64,000 bases of DNA, from assembly GCA_019915015.1 (NCBI GenBank), contig JAHBBC010000001.1:3906001-3970000 (forward strand), in the 5' to 3' direction. Under the pieces are notes generated by a model. That model was not told where the DNA came from. It saw nothing but the letters and a program-made list of their open reading frames with translations, and searched no databases. Source of the stretch: Auriscalpium vulgare. Lineage: Eukaryota; Basidiomycota; Agaricomycetes; Russulales; Auriscalpiaceae. The first letter of the stretch is position 1. Every line of letters starts with the position of its first letter. This document shows positions 34,698-47,136 of the stretch, one piece after another. The translations under genes were made by a program, and so were the position numbers.

Positions 34698-36622
34698 ACA
34701 GGCACGAGCGATGGAAGGCAGCCTTACTCGATGCATCTTCGAATCGCTCGTCTTTCTCTTTCTTTCCGGACAACGTGAATTTACTGTTTGTACTTCCCAG
34801 GGCGCTCGTGGAGACCGCAACTTTCTGATCGTGATTCGCCATTGGTTGCCACTTTTGTCCACCCGACGGAAGTTCTAATTGGCTGCGCTGGCCCAGCCAA
34901 TGAAACGTATGAAGAGCTTAGGCACATGCCTTGTTTTCCTTTTTTCTGCTTCTGTTTTATTTTTTCCGGGATCATCTCCAGCCGCATATCCATCCATCCT
35001 TGTATTTGACTCACAGCGCGACGTCTCCGCTCGCCGTGTTGACGTAGCCATCGCCGCGCTGCTACTCTGCGTAGCGAGATAATATGAGTGCTTACCTGTT
35101 CTCATTTCGTCACCAAATGATCAGGGTGTCACCTGGTCGGGGCGCTTTGCAAAGCCAGCAACGGACAAGACGATCCGTACGTTCTATTCCACTGGCAACC
35201 CTGTTCCCCTAACATTGCATCTGATGGGAGTATAATATATTGCAGCACAATATGTTGCACTGGCATGTTCCATCGCCGCCCTGGACCATATGCGCATTGG
35301 GTGACACACACTGAATGTCGACACCTACTTATCAGAACTCTAATGGACGGCGCAGCGCATCCGGTGAGCAATAGCCCCCACACAAATGGCTCACAGGGAA
35401 CGCGGTGCCCTCATGGATTTTTGCTGCCGCCAATCACCGTCCACGGCACAATCAATTGGGCCTTGTCCCTCCTTTGGAACAGAGCACCTCGTTGACCGTG
35501 ATACGCGTAGCAGGTCACAGCGCAGCACATGCACCGGCATCGGGTTGGGCCCGTACCCACTCATGGACATGGCTAACTGTATCAGCGTTACTCCGAACGG
35601 TCTGCGGGCCATTTGACTCAACAGGCGCGTTTCGGGCAGCCACGATTGTAAATATATCCACAACTGTCTCGCATGCAGCGAGGCGATTGGCTTAGGCTCC
35701 CGTTAGCCGCTGCAGAAGGTTCGAAGGCGGGTACGTGTCGTGGTATAAGCATCGCTGACTGTCATGCGTACTAGCCGATCATAACCGAAAGCTCAGCCGC
35801 CGATTCATTGCGCGTTGCGCCAGCGAGTTGTTCCACTAATCACATCGCTAAACCGATCGGCGCTGCCGTGGCGGCCGACGTCGGGAGTCGAACGGCAATT
35901 TCGCCAGGGCGCCGGAGTAGATGACACCAGTCGATACATTCATAATTCATTCATTAATTCAGTTGTATGTCGGCTCTGCGCCTCAGGGCGGCGGACCCAT
36001 GTGCACCCACCGCAGTAAGCTCCGTGCCTTCCGCCTCATCGCAGTCTCCTAAGCTATATTCTTATTTACAACGCCATGGTTCCTCGACATTTTCCCGCAT
36101 TCTAGCGCTGTGCGGTAATAATACAGGGCTCTCGAACACGTAAATGTCAAATGCAGGCCTATGCGAGCCCGGTATGAAAGTTTATATGTCCTTTATAACC
36201 TGCTGTATTACCCCGGCTGCGCCGCAATATTGATCGGCGCGTGGCAATACGGGTGCAGTAGCCCACGGCCCTAGGCGCTGGCGCGTCGTACGCCGCTGAG
36301 TGAAAATCTCGCGTAAGTAATCTGAAGAAATGCCGAGTATGCCGCGTCGGTGGTCTTTCGCCCCAACGTTTCTGGACTCTATGTGTGGTACTCCGTCTGT
36401 CAATCCTGTGCGGTTTAAGGTGAGTTATGCGAAGAGGCGAGTAGAAGCGCTACTAGCATATCGTCTTAAGCGCCCGGTCGGCGCGCGGAAATAGGCCACC
36501 GCGCCGACGCGTCTCTCTTGCCAGTGCCACCCACAGGCCTAGCCCGTATCTCCATCATCTCACTAGCACTACCTGGCCTGTGCGTGCCATCGCTCTTTGC
36601 TGGACATACAGAAAACGCGACA
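34698..36622. other. 1.9-kb gap, no gene seen
   Basis: Only short frames without protein character on either strand. Composition is near balanced, with several AT-rich patches (34.9-35.1 kb, 35.9 kb). No repeats of note were found by eye. Confidence 0.4.
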
Positions 36623-37664
36623 ATGGGTGCGTGTTCCCTCCGTTCAAGACGTTCGCACCCCTGTGGCTCAACGTCGTCGACGACAAGGATCCCTTGACGA
36701 TAAAATTACGGGGCGTGCCATGACTGCTGGTGAAGGAAAGGCGGACGGTGTCTCACAAGATTAGCGAGACCTTTGCTTGGGCGCTTGCACATCTCACGCA
36801 CGACCGTCACCTCTGTGTTTTACATTGGCCCGATCTTCTTCGCACAACCCACAGCAACCGTTGATGAGGCCAGTAATGCGATCCATGAGGTGGGGAAAAA
36901 ATTGGAGATCGCTTCTGTCGTTGCGCAGCATCAAGTGCAAGGTGACGAGGCGCCTACGTACAATCAACGAGTTCAACAAATTGACCGATACCGTCTAGGT
37001 GCTGTGCTTTCAGCCCTGGCAGCCGCTGGCCAGCAGTCTCACAAGAAACTACAAGAGGCGGCTGCGTTGCTCAACGGTACGGTGATCGAGTCGACTCATC
37101 TTCCGCGCTGCTCATGCGTGTTCACCAGCGAATGCGAGCGCGGCCTATAACATACTGTCAGACCTCGCCACCAGCACGCCGCAAATCGGCGCCCTTGTCA
37201 TGAACGCCCGCAACGCCGCAGTGGAGAACACGCTCCTCCAGGCTACCGGGCGCTTCGTCCAGGAGCACCAGGAGGTCGTGTCCGCCGTCGCCACTACCGT
37301 CGCCAACACCATCGTCCCTCCACCGCTCGTATCCATCTTGGGCACCGTAGGTATCTTTGCAGCCCCAGGCATGCCTCTCATACGATCATGCACCCACGTT
37401 GTGTTTGTCTTCTGAAAAAGCTGCACAACAGCAGCCGCGCAGCCAGGGATTGGGAAGGTGGGGGAAGGTCTCTTTGCGGCGCAGAAAATAGGCCCGGCGG
37501 GCGCAATGTCTGTGGACCCGATTGTCGGGGGCAGGCTCGGTGCATCGCTCAGAGGTGCAGTGGCTGGCGCGGCGGCTGGCGCGGTGGCGGGGGCGGCGGC
37601 GGGGGCAGCGGCGGGGTTGGCTGGCAACCCAGCGACCAAGGCACCGGTCAAGGCGAAACTCTAG
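36623..37664 (+). CDS. Unknown protein with Ala/Gly glycine-zipper-like C-terminus and 4-nt first exon
   Basis: Family not recognised. Exons 36623-36626 (ATGG), 36688-36747, 36855-37076, 37129-37350 and 37447-37664 join in frame to 241 residues starting MGSLDDKITGRAM. The first three-quarters is helical and polar, with repeated Ala-rich amphipathic stretches (RLGAVLSALAAAGQQSHKK, ARNAAVENTLLQATG). The end contains a striking small-residue run from about residue 205 (GAVAGAAAGAVAGAAAG) with GxxxG spacing, as in glycine-zipper membrane-inserting segments, then a short Lys tail. This could insert into or associate with membranes, which is inference. The gene shares the odd ATGG initiator exon with the gene at 34156. 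Confidence 0.6.
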
Positions 37665-38855
37665 AGGGCGATCAGCCCGATACATCCGGCGCCCGCCCGC
37701 CGCACATCTGCATCCGGCGCGTGGGGCTTCGCATCCCCAGCGGGCACAGTGTACTGAATTGTATCGTATCTTGATAGTAGCAGTCTTCGCAGACGCCGAC
37801 CGGCCAATAGCACGGCAGCGCACAGTGAGGGGACCGCAAAGGCATTTCCCAAAGCACGCTTAAGTTCTGTCGGCCTCGAACAGAATTCTCGGGCAGTGTC
37901 TGTGCCCAGAGCGGGCCTCGAACTGAGGAAGGCAGGAAGATAGGGAGAGAAACGAAGAAGCAGGCCCAGGGATGCGGACACTAATTTTCGAAAGCTACAG
38001 AGCCCGGCGCACGCATGCCACTGACGTGTAAGAACCCGCGGGGGCATTACAGAGCGGGGCCCCTCGCCTGTGCCCCTCACGCCTGACCTTCGCACAGGCC
38101 CCGACGTCGAGGCATGTGCAAATCTGTCGACGTGCGTCATCACAGCTGCGCGTTTGTCGAGAACATCAATTTCGACGGCGTGGGGGCCGCGGCGAACAAG
38201 AGTGACAGTGCGCGCCCGAAAGCTAGAGTGACAAGTGCGCGTGTGAGCTCAGGTGGTGCATGCAGTAGCAAAAAACCGCCAAAGAAAATACCACCGTGGA
38301 CGGCTTTGCTGTCAGCGCCTCAGCAGCGGCGGCTGGTCGACGTCGGCCGGCGGTCGCATGCACAACAAATGCGGTGCGATACTTATATGTGGCGCGGGTG
38401 CCGCCGTCTGCACGCACAGCGCGGTGACGGTGCGGGCCCGCGCTTCGCAAGACCCCGGGTCTTCGATTTACCCCAGTTCCCCGTGTCGTTAATGTGGCCC
38501 CAAATGCGAGCGGGTGGCGTAGGGCGTGACATGGATTTGCAAAACGCGAGTAGACTGTACATGCATGCGGGCGATGTGAGGCGAAGAAGTCCGTGCGTGC
38601 TAACGGAATGTTCTGACATGGGCCGGAGCGGGACGCACCGCCCCCGTTTTGGTACACCTATACACTGTTGTAATCGGAGAGCTGGAAAGCCCCGCCGGCG
38701 ACGTCCATACGAGGCACATGCGGGATGCGGCAGGCGACAATTACGCGTCCGCGTACACCGCTGATTCGATACTGGAAATGCATCCATGAGCAAGCGCTCG
38801 CCACCAACGTGACAAGAAGACCTACTGCGATGGGCGCGGGTGTGGCCCGCCCAGC
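37665..38855. other. 1.2-kb gap, no gene seen
   Basis: GC-rich spacer between the glycine-zipper protein gene and the WOPR gene's stop. It has frames on both strands without protein character. Confidence 0.4.
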
Positions 38856-39996
38856 TCAGTGGCACGGCTGCCGGAGCTTCCGCAGCATGCGCTCGTCGGC
38901 AGGGTCGCGCCACGAACGCATGCCCGTCTCAAGCTGGTTCGCCTCGAGCTGGTCGAGCGGCGCGAGTACGAGGCCATGCGCGGGACGGGGCGGCGGCGGG
39001 GGAAAGCCGGGATTTGCGTGTGCCACCGCGCACAGCGGGGAGTGCGGATCGCGCTGCGAAGGCGTCGGTGACGGCGCGGGCTGCGGCGTCCGTTGCGAGG
39101 GGTACGGCGCGGCGTGCGCGCGTAGATCGGCGACGGCGCCCGAGCCCGTGCTCTCCGCTGAACCGCTGCGCTCCGAGCGGCTGCTGCTGTCGCGCATGCG
39201 GTTCGAGCGCGCGCACATGTAAAAGCCCGGCGGTACGACGAGGTCCCAGAGCTGGGGCACGTCCTGAACGGTTGTGAGCCGGTCGAGGGTCTCCTGCGTC
39301 CAGTAGGCGTCTGCGGCGCACGGCACGGTCAGGGGGCGGGCGGCGGAGAAGGGGGCGGAACGCGACGTACTGAGGTGCCACTTCTTCACGCCCTTGGGGC
39401 CGTTGACGTAGACCGAGTATGTCTGCTTGATCATTCGCTCTCCTCGGCGACGAGGATACAGCATTGGGGCGCTGCTGGGATCCTCTTGGTATCTGGCATG
39501 ATGCGGACAGCATTGAGCAGTGCAAAGTTGTAGCCTCACACAAATACACCGACCTGATCGCGCGGGTGCGTTCGACCATCATGGACTTCGGAGCGTCGTC
39601 CTTTTCGTTATAGAACAAGAAGTCCTGATGAATGAGGACAATGGATGAGCACATCACTTTGGTGATAGGATCTGTGTGGACCCCTTACGTCTCGTGCCCT
39701 TGGCGATGAAGCATGTCGTGAGCGAACGGAAAATGCCAGACGTAGAGCATGCAGTACCTGGACGGGCCCCAGCTCCTGCCCTCAGTGAAACGCTCAATGC
39801 CCTGGTCGACGGACTCAGAGACGCTGCTGCTGCGCTCCTCCCAGACGTAGACGCAGCCGGAGCACAGGAACATGCGCTCCTCGCTGTCGAGGCGGCGCTC
39901 GACCATAGGTAGAATACCCTGCGCGACGGCGTGGAAGACGACCTCGGCATCGTGTGTGGTGCGGACGCGGAGGCCTGTGCAAGTGGGAGGCTGCAT
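38856..39996 (-). CDS. WOPR-domain transcription regulator (Gti1/Pac2 family), copy A
   Basis: Two-box WOPR DNA-binding regulator, the family of Wor1, Mit1, Ryp1 and Gti1/Pac2. Likely exons are 39996-39742, 39624-39554, 39474-39371 and 39310-38856 (294 residues). WOPRa starts CTGLRVRTTHDAEVVF, with RRLDSEER, SGCVYVWEE and GIERFTEGRSWGPSR. WOPRb is KQTYSVYVNGPKGVKKWHL then AYWTQETLD. The tail is Ser/Pro-rich and ends near PADERMLRKLR, matching copies B and C. The first splice is awkward. The natural donor AG/GTACTG after GPSR would put the next exon out of frame, so I used a weaker donor seven residues on. Either the splice is unusual or the copy carries a small lesion there. Confidence 0.82.
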
Positions 39997-40319
39997 GGTT
40001 GGTGAAGAGGGGATGGAAGCGGGGAGGGAGGGGAGAGCTAAGCGGATTGGTGGGTAAGGTGCGTAGAAATAGGTGGCGACGGAGGCACGGCTCCTGAGAG
40101 GGACGATATGAATGATGGCGGCGCGGACAGACGCCGCACATGAAGCCGGTTGGAGGACAATCGAGGGGAGGGAGAGCCGACCATACAAGTATAAGGGCGG
40201 CTACCGTGGAGGGTAAAGTTCGAGATCCAATATCAAAGGCTGTTTCTTTAACTGCAAAAGATCACGAACTCTATCTGCGCATAGCGAGTTGACACGCGAG
40301 TGACGGCACCATTCGCCTG
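39997..40319 (-). promoter_or_regulatory. Upstream region of WOPR copy A, truncated by a transposon
   Basis: 323 bp of native promoter remain between the copy A start and the transposon's target duplication. A weak TATA-like TTATACTTG reads on the minus strand near 40190. Confidence 0.4.
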
Positions 40320-40327
40320 GCAGAGCA
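40320..40327. repeat. Target-site duplication, left
   Basis: GCAGAGCA, repeated exactly at 47168-47175 on the other side of the element. Confidence 0.85.
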
Positions 40328-40359
40328 AGGACCCCCGTAACTCACGCCAGGGGTATGAT
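40328..40359 (+). repeat. Left terminal inverted repeat
   Basis: 32 bp beginning AGGACCCCCGTAACTCA and ending AGGGGTATGAT. Confidence 0.88.
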
Positions 40360-40679
40360 TTTCGCACGGTAGCTAGACGGCGCTTTGCGCCGGAAGCTCT
40401 GAGGGGTCTGAGGTAGCTGGGGGCTAGAATTTGGGGCAAAAGTATGATCCTGATGGTGGTAGTTAGGGGCGCGGTGAACCGATGTCTGATCACAGAGGTA
40501 GTTGGACTAAGTACTGGCGGCAGAAGATTTTGACCCCATAATTACCGGTATAATTCGTACAAGTTGAGACATTAGGTAGAAATTTACGTGGCCTGCTGCG
40601 TACGACATTCTACGACAACGCCTCGGACCGAACCTGCTTCTTCTGTGCAGCGCATCACCCTCGCAGCCATCCCGGCATC

Positions 40680-42612
40680 GTGCCAATGGATGAGTCCATC
40701 ACAATCTACAACGACGATGAAATACCTATGTTCCGTCCCGAATTATGGATCTCGCAAGGCAAAAGCTATCCCCAGAACCCACCGCCGGAGCTGCTGGCCT
40801 ACATCGAGCAGCTCCTCAGGATTCCCAACGCTCCCGAGACTTCTTTGCTCCCCAGCGGCACCGAGGATGTTCATTCCTCGTATCTACACCACTCCCTCGT
40901 CGCGATCAGCAGCTCATACACCCCTCAACCAAAGCTGTTTTTAGCCATGACGTGGCAGTCTTCCCATAACCACACTTACAAAATCACGAAGCCTTCCTAC
41001 GGATGCCTTCGTGGACAAGCTTGCTGCACTCGCACCGCAGGCCATCCTGGATGGCGCACAATCAATCATGGACCCACGATATGCAAGTGGTGCATCCCGC
41101 TGTGGATGATCACTTACTGGCAACGGATGCGTACGGTCCTCCTGGCACAGGAGACGTGGACGGCGAGCGTGCGGTGGCTGCTACAAGTCGCTGACGGTTC
41201 TATGGAAAGCGAACGCACTGTTGCTCTTATCCACTCGCTTCCCTGGCGCCAGCAACTCATGATACCGGTGCCGCCACATTTACGACAACACATCAGCCCT
41301 TGCTCCGCTGTTATCAGACGGCCTTCTCACCGACACCATCGTTGACATGATGCTCATGTGGTTGAGAAGCCGCGTTCGGAGCACGCCAGGAATTGCCAAC
41401 AACTTCGAGATCGCCGGACACGAGTTCTGGAATGCAATTTCAAAGATCACAGTAATAGAAGACCTGTTCCCCGACTCACCTCGTTACCTCAAGAGAATTG
41501 AAGACGATCTGCGCACCCATAGGAAGGTACTCCTCTTCCCTGTTTTCCTCGCAAATACAAGCATTTGTTGTCGTGAAGATCGACGGTCAAGCGGAAACAA
41601 TATCCTATGGTGAGTACGTTACTATGTCGCCAATGGGAATGCAATCTTACCATTCCTGTGAAAACAAGGCGACGGCCTTTACCATCAGGGACTGCGCCTG
41701 CCTAAAGACATCGAGAAGAAATTGCTCTGGTGGACGCGTGTCAAATTCGGCATTGAGTACAAGTGGGAGGGACAGTCGCTTACGACAGCGAGACAGACAG
41801 ATCACGTATCGTGTGGCGTGATCGCCGTGAATGCGGTCGCACACGAAACACTGGGCTGGCAGCTTTGGGATGATTCAAGGCGCCACGTCGAACGGTTGGC
41901 GTGGTTCGAGAGGCTCGCTGCCGACCATATTCAATCGGTACGCTATATTTTGCTCATTAGCGACATGAGGACGACGATACTCAGGTGCTCTGCGCAGGTA
42001 TCAAGTCATCAGCGACGGTCTGATGCTGTGACAGGCGGCGCCGGACGCGATGAGCCTGTTGCGCATCATATCCCTCGCGGGATGGCCCACCTTCTAAATC
42101 CTCAAGCTTCCGAACCCGGCGAGTCGACCAGAGATGCTGAATGTCTACTTGAAGGATTCAGTCCAGAGGTGGAAGAAAAGCAGATGGGGCGACGCGGAGA
42201 CATGGACGAAGGCAGCAAATACGATCCGTCAATTCCACCTCTGTCAATGCCACCTTCTCCTACATCATCATATTCAGTACTTGCATCTGCTAGTGGCTAT
42301 GACAGCGACTGCGACGACATACCTATGCCCGATACCACCGATACCAGCTGCGCATACGGCCGGTCGTTGCTCTCTCCATCCACTGTCGACGATGATCTCC
42401 CACCAGTTCCGCGTGGTGGAATGCTGGACCAGGATGGGCCTGGCAGTATCACAGAATGGAGAAGCCATTTGGAAAATGGGACTTCTGATGCTGCGTCAAT
42501 GTCGTCAAGAAGGGTGTCGTCGGTGGGAAGTGAGCGGAGGATTGCGCATCCGATGGAAGTCGACTGTCAAGGGCATCTAAGAAGATCATCAGTTCCATTG
42601 GGACGACACTGA
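40680..42612 (+). pseudogene. Ulp1/C48-like cysteine protease region of the transposon
   Basis: Frames at 40680-41345, 41347-41613 and 41722-42612 read as one protein broken or split by introns. The piece at 41347 has WNAISKITVIEDLFPDSP, and FVVVKIDG follows. The piece at 41722 has DHVSCGVIAVNAVAHETLG, where the Cys codon at 41812 fits the catalytic cysteine of SUMO-protease-like C48 enzymes. The expected histidine is not clearly seen. Such proteases accompany several large fungal DNA transposons. The downstream part is Ser/Pro/Asp-rich without motifs. Confidence 0.55.
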
Positions 42613-42689
42613 AGGCTGCGCGGGGCTTACTGAAAAGGCGGAGGAAAGGGAGCTCGAGCGCAGACGACACAAGACGGCTGCGAGCGCGA

Positions 42690-45600
42690 GTGAAGCAACA
42701 AGCGCTCAATCTGACCACGACTCAGAGGCTCAGGCGCCTATCATCCTGCAAAACGCACACGCACTGTCCCTGGGCCCATTCATCCGTTCTTTCGCCCAAG
42801 GGAAAGAATAAGGATGTCATTGCTACCGTGTCTGCAAGCACCGCAAGCGCTGATGTTGGGCCATCGTCTGGAGCAATCAGCACGCGCCTGGCCAATTCCT
42901 TCGTCAAACGCGGTAGGGACGACAACTCAAAGGCGTATACCAAATTCAAGGAGAAAATCCTTGCGCTTGACGACATGGCCGAGTTCTGTCTAGACGATGT
43001 TCGGAAGGTCCGATGCTCTCGATGCAACAAGTACATGCTATGACTGGGGCGTATCACACCAAGGCATTCAAACAGCACCAGAAAGTTTGCAAGGGCACAA
43101 TGCGATCACATACACTGGGCCACATCTGGGCATCAACCTCATCGACGCAGGCCCCGCTCCGAGAATGATAGATCGTCCTTGTTTCGGACTTCGCGCAGCA
43201 AAATACGCTCGTGTGCGTCAATATTTGGAGCGCACACCATACGGGGGGGCGGCGGGCCTTCCCTCGCCGATTTGGCGTTAGAGTTGTATTCGGCACCAGA
43301 TTATCGTTCGTTGGATAAGGCCAGAAAGCAAGTAGCGACACGGAGCAAGAGCATCGGTGGCAGTGGAAGAACTATCGGTCGCCTCCCCTTCATGTCCTTG
43401 CGACAGATTGTCTTCGCACTGTAAGGGTGCCGGAAGAGTCAACTGAGGATGTTACTTGTGTCAACTGCCTCGCTCTGCTGCATGTCCACGTATTCCAGAA
43501 TGCGACTCGCAAGCCAGTCCCGAGCCTAAGAATCGCCGCTTCACCCCAATCATGCTCAGAAAGACGACATACAGGCCCTCCATCGATATGCTCTTACTCA
43601 TCCCGACCTTGCACCTCTTCTGGAGGCATACGAAGATGTCAGTAGCTTCAAGTTCATAGTATCCCCACGTTACAGCTTCTGATCATTGTCTGCACAGAAC
43701 CTCATAGTGCATGCCTAGTCTTCGCAAGAGGCGTTATCGAGGGCAAGCATGGCAATTCCTTGTTTGTCGCCTTGATGAACGATCTCGTCAAGAAGAAAGA
43801 TTTAGAAGAACGAGGTGTCCTTTGAACGGCATGCGATATTCAGCCATGACATTGGAGTGGCGCAAATTATCCACGTCTTAAGCCCGCGAGCATATGAATC
43901 CATGATGAATGTGCTACCCGTACCCGCAGAACGGACACTCCAGTCAGTGTTTACAAGATTGCATTGATACAATTGATGATAAATGACCCGAAGGAAACGT
44001 CGTGCGCACGAAGTGCAGTTTCCATCGGCATCACAGAGGCAACATTTGAATTTATCTACGAACGGCTGAAATCATTGGACTACCTTGTGGGTCCCGTTGG
44101 CCGCTCGATGTGATGATACGAAGCTGCTAGAGTCTTTGAGGCCTCACTGGGACCCAATACGAAAGTGCTACGTGCTTCTAGGGAGTCCTGGCGATCCCGT
44201 CGTCGTGAGCGACATCAACACACTCGATGCCCTCATCCGCACCAGGAAGATCGAGAAGGCTAAGAAGGTATGAGTTCTACGAATACTTCGGAGGCATGCA
44301 GCTCACCGACACATGCCAGATACGCGTATGGACCCTCCAGATCCTCTTCCGGCGTTCCGACTATCGTCGTTGCGGCGCTCCCTATCTCAGAGTCAAACTC
44401 GGCGGAGCAACTGTTCGTCCACCTGGAATTAATATTGAATGGCCTTCTCTCCCGCAAGATCAACGTTGTATCCTACGCCGCAGACGGCACGGCTGTCGAG
44501 CGCTCCCTTCAACGTCTCCTGGTCGCTCACGCCGTTGCGTACATTGACTACACCCTCAGGCACCCTATTCGCTCACATCGTGACATCAACTCTCCACATT
44601 CCTCTCATCGGCGCAGGGCGACAGCCTGTCGCACTCATTCAAGATTCGAACCATGGGCGCAAGACGTACCGGAACAACGCATTCTCAGGTGCCCGGATAT
44701 TACTTTGGGCAGCTATACGACGTCGTACAGCCACTTCCGCCTTGCAGCAATGAAGCAACAGGGACATTGTTTCGGAGGGATGTCGAGAAACTTGATCGAC
44801 AAGACGACAATGCTGCGACCCGTCTCTTCTCCGGTCATACGCTAGCATGGTTCACCAACGAGCATCGTGAAATGGTCGGCTCGATTATCTACCTCTTGTG
44901 TTTGGAGAGCTCGTGGATGCATACCAGAATCGATCGATCCCAATTATCGAACGTGTTCGCATGGTGCTGCGTGCGCACTTCTTCATGGAAATGTGGACCG
45001 ACTTCATGGACATCGCGGGCTACCGAAAAGCTCAACACTTCATGTCTCCCGAGGCACGCGACATCACAAACTTCCTAGTCGTTGGTTTCCTTCAGTTGGT
45101 GATCATCTATCGGGACCACCTCGACGGCAGATACCCATTGCTGCCCTGGCTTCTATCAACCGAAGTCTGTGAGCATGTCTTCGGCATTTGTCGACAGCTT
45201 GTGAAGGACTTCACCTTGCAAGACTTCTATCATATGATTCCGAAGCTCTCAGTCCGCTTGCGCGAGCATCTCTTCCTTGCAAAGACATCTGAGGGCAAGG
45301 AAAAGAGCGAATGGATACAATCATACCTATACCGACAATCGACATCTCGACCTCCATGCCCTCTCCACATTCCCTTCTGATCACGACATTGAGCAAGCAA
45401 CACAACAGGCCCATTCGGAGGCAGCGAATCTGTGGGACGCTCTCGTACTAGACCCGATTTTCTGGACAAATTGCAGAATCAAGCTCACCGTGTTCGCGCA
45501 TTCCCATCGTTGTCGAGTTGGTATTCGCAGGAGGCTTGGGATGCAATCTATGGCCAGTCCGATTCCGAAGACGAGGGTCCTGAGATGGACGAAGACGAGC

Positions 45601-45782
45601 CCGAGATGCTCCAGATTGAAAATGGGTTGAAGAAGGCAGAGAATGCAGACGGAGTTGGTGCGGTCTTCGACCAGCAGTTGAACGATTTGACTTGCGCAGC
45701 AGCTGCCTTATGCGTCCAGAGCACTGTCGACATGTTCGTGTTTTGTCCTCCTCTCACCGCCGATAGATCTTACAGAGTCTAA
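42690..45782 (+). pseudogene. Transposase-like gene with zinc finger and RNase-H-like motifs, frameshifted
   Basis: A C2HC finger, CSRCNKYM then AYHTKAFKQHQKVC, is split by a one-base loss near 43040. Candidate catalytic residues follow: Asp at 44483 in VSYAADGT, Asp at 44643 in IQDSNHGRKTYRN and Glu at 45162 in LSTEVCEHVFG. The second block resembles the D-x-x-H-x-x-K-x-x-R-N motif of P-element/THAP-type transposases. Further frame breaks lie near 44348 (between RVWTLQI and GVPTIVVAALPI) and near 44895 (between GSIIYL and FGELVDAYQN). I recall similar genes as abundant in mushroom genomes but cannot name the family. Some breaks could be introns; the one- and two-base ones cannot. Confidence 0.6.
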
Positions 45783-45917
45783 CCCTCACATTACTAGACT
45801 GCAATTGCCTGAAGACACAGCGGATGCAACACGCAAAGACGCTGCACATAGGGAAGATCCTCGCCCAGTCGCTCCCTGCTGTGTCCGACCCGACGAGCGC
45901 AGGACTTCCAGGACACA

Positions 45918-46926
45918 GTGATCTCTGCTGAATTCGATCTCGAACAGCTCGCAGTCATCCGCCGGTCGCATCATACCAGACAGGCTGAGAAAGGTGTCCG
46001 AACAAAGGCCTTCAAGTCCTCGGAAGATCTACCACCTTCCTCTGATAACGGTCCACCCGCCCAGTCAACGCTCTCCGAGAAAAAACGCCTTCTGCAGTTG
46101 GTCAAGGATGTTCTCAAGCGTCAAGAAGAGCGCGGTGTTACAGAGCGCGGTGTTACCACGGGCGCGGGTCGGTCGATGCGCTGGCGGCAGCCAGCTGCGG
46201 GCGGTCGAGACGGAGCAATCAACGGCGAAGAAGCTGTTGCTCCTGCACCAGGGACGGCTGCAAACGCGGCTGAGGTCGCTGCAAATGCATCGTATCAGGT
46301 GCGTCTGCTAGTGTTGTATGAGTGCACATACATGGTATTGACGTCCGCCAGGCTGAACGGAGGCGAGCAGCGATCTTCGCAAAGCATCACGTCCCCAAGG
46401 TCGCACACTCGGCCAATGTCACGCCGCTCAAACACCTCTACGCTGCTCACACTGGCATGCCGCCTTCTTATGGCTTGGTTCTTGTTGATGAGGCAATCTG
46501 CCTTGCAGAAGGTGCGTCGTAATCTTCAACATGACTCGGCATGCGCTGATGGCTGGTTAGTCCTGACCATGTACGAGAAGTCGGCCGGTAAGAACGGCAA
46601 ACATGGTTGGGCTTCGGACACGTCTCGCATCACCGCTCTTTCTTACATCGCTGTGAGACTGTTCAAGCCGGTCCGACACAACCAATTCTCCCTCGCCGAT
46701 CCTAGCAAGATCCCTCGGTTCGCCTTCCTGAAAACCGTCCTACTTCCTGTATGCCCTCGACCATCCCCTCCAAACCTCGGGCTCAACACTAGCTTTGGTA
46801 AAATCTGATGGCGCGTGCTATGTCGCCCTCAAGCAGAACGTCGCGAATATCGCTCGTGCTATCAAGGAGCTTAGTGGGAGGGTCAAGGCGGGTCTTGAAC
46901 AGGCGGGTGACGATGAACCCAGATGA
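45918..46926 (+). pseudogene. C-terminal part of the transposon protein
   Basis: Open frames at 45918-46808 and onward to a TGA at about 46926 contain a charged segment (SEKKRLLQLVKDVLKRQE), LADPSKIPRFAFLKTVL and, after another frame change, SDGACYVALKQNVANIAR. It follows the transposase frame directly and is probably its continuation or a second gene. Confidence 0.4.
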
Positions 46927-47136
46927 ATAGGTCAGTTTGACAGGCCTCTGCGCATCCGTAGTACATCCCCTCCTGCCTGCACGCAAGCGGAGCTTTTTAC
47001 AATAAACTACGATTTTTTTGAAGCTATGATCCTATCCGTGGTAGCTACGGACCCCAACGGAGGTCTGAGGGGCGAATGGTAGCTGGAAGGGGTCGCGAGC
47101 CGCAAAAAAAAAATGGTAGTTGACCCCGTTTGGCGG

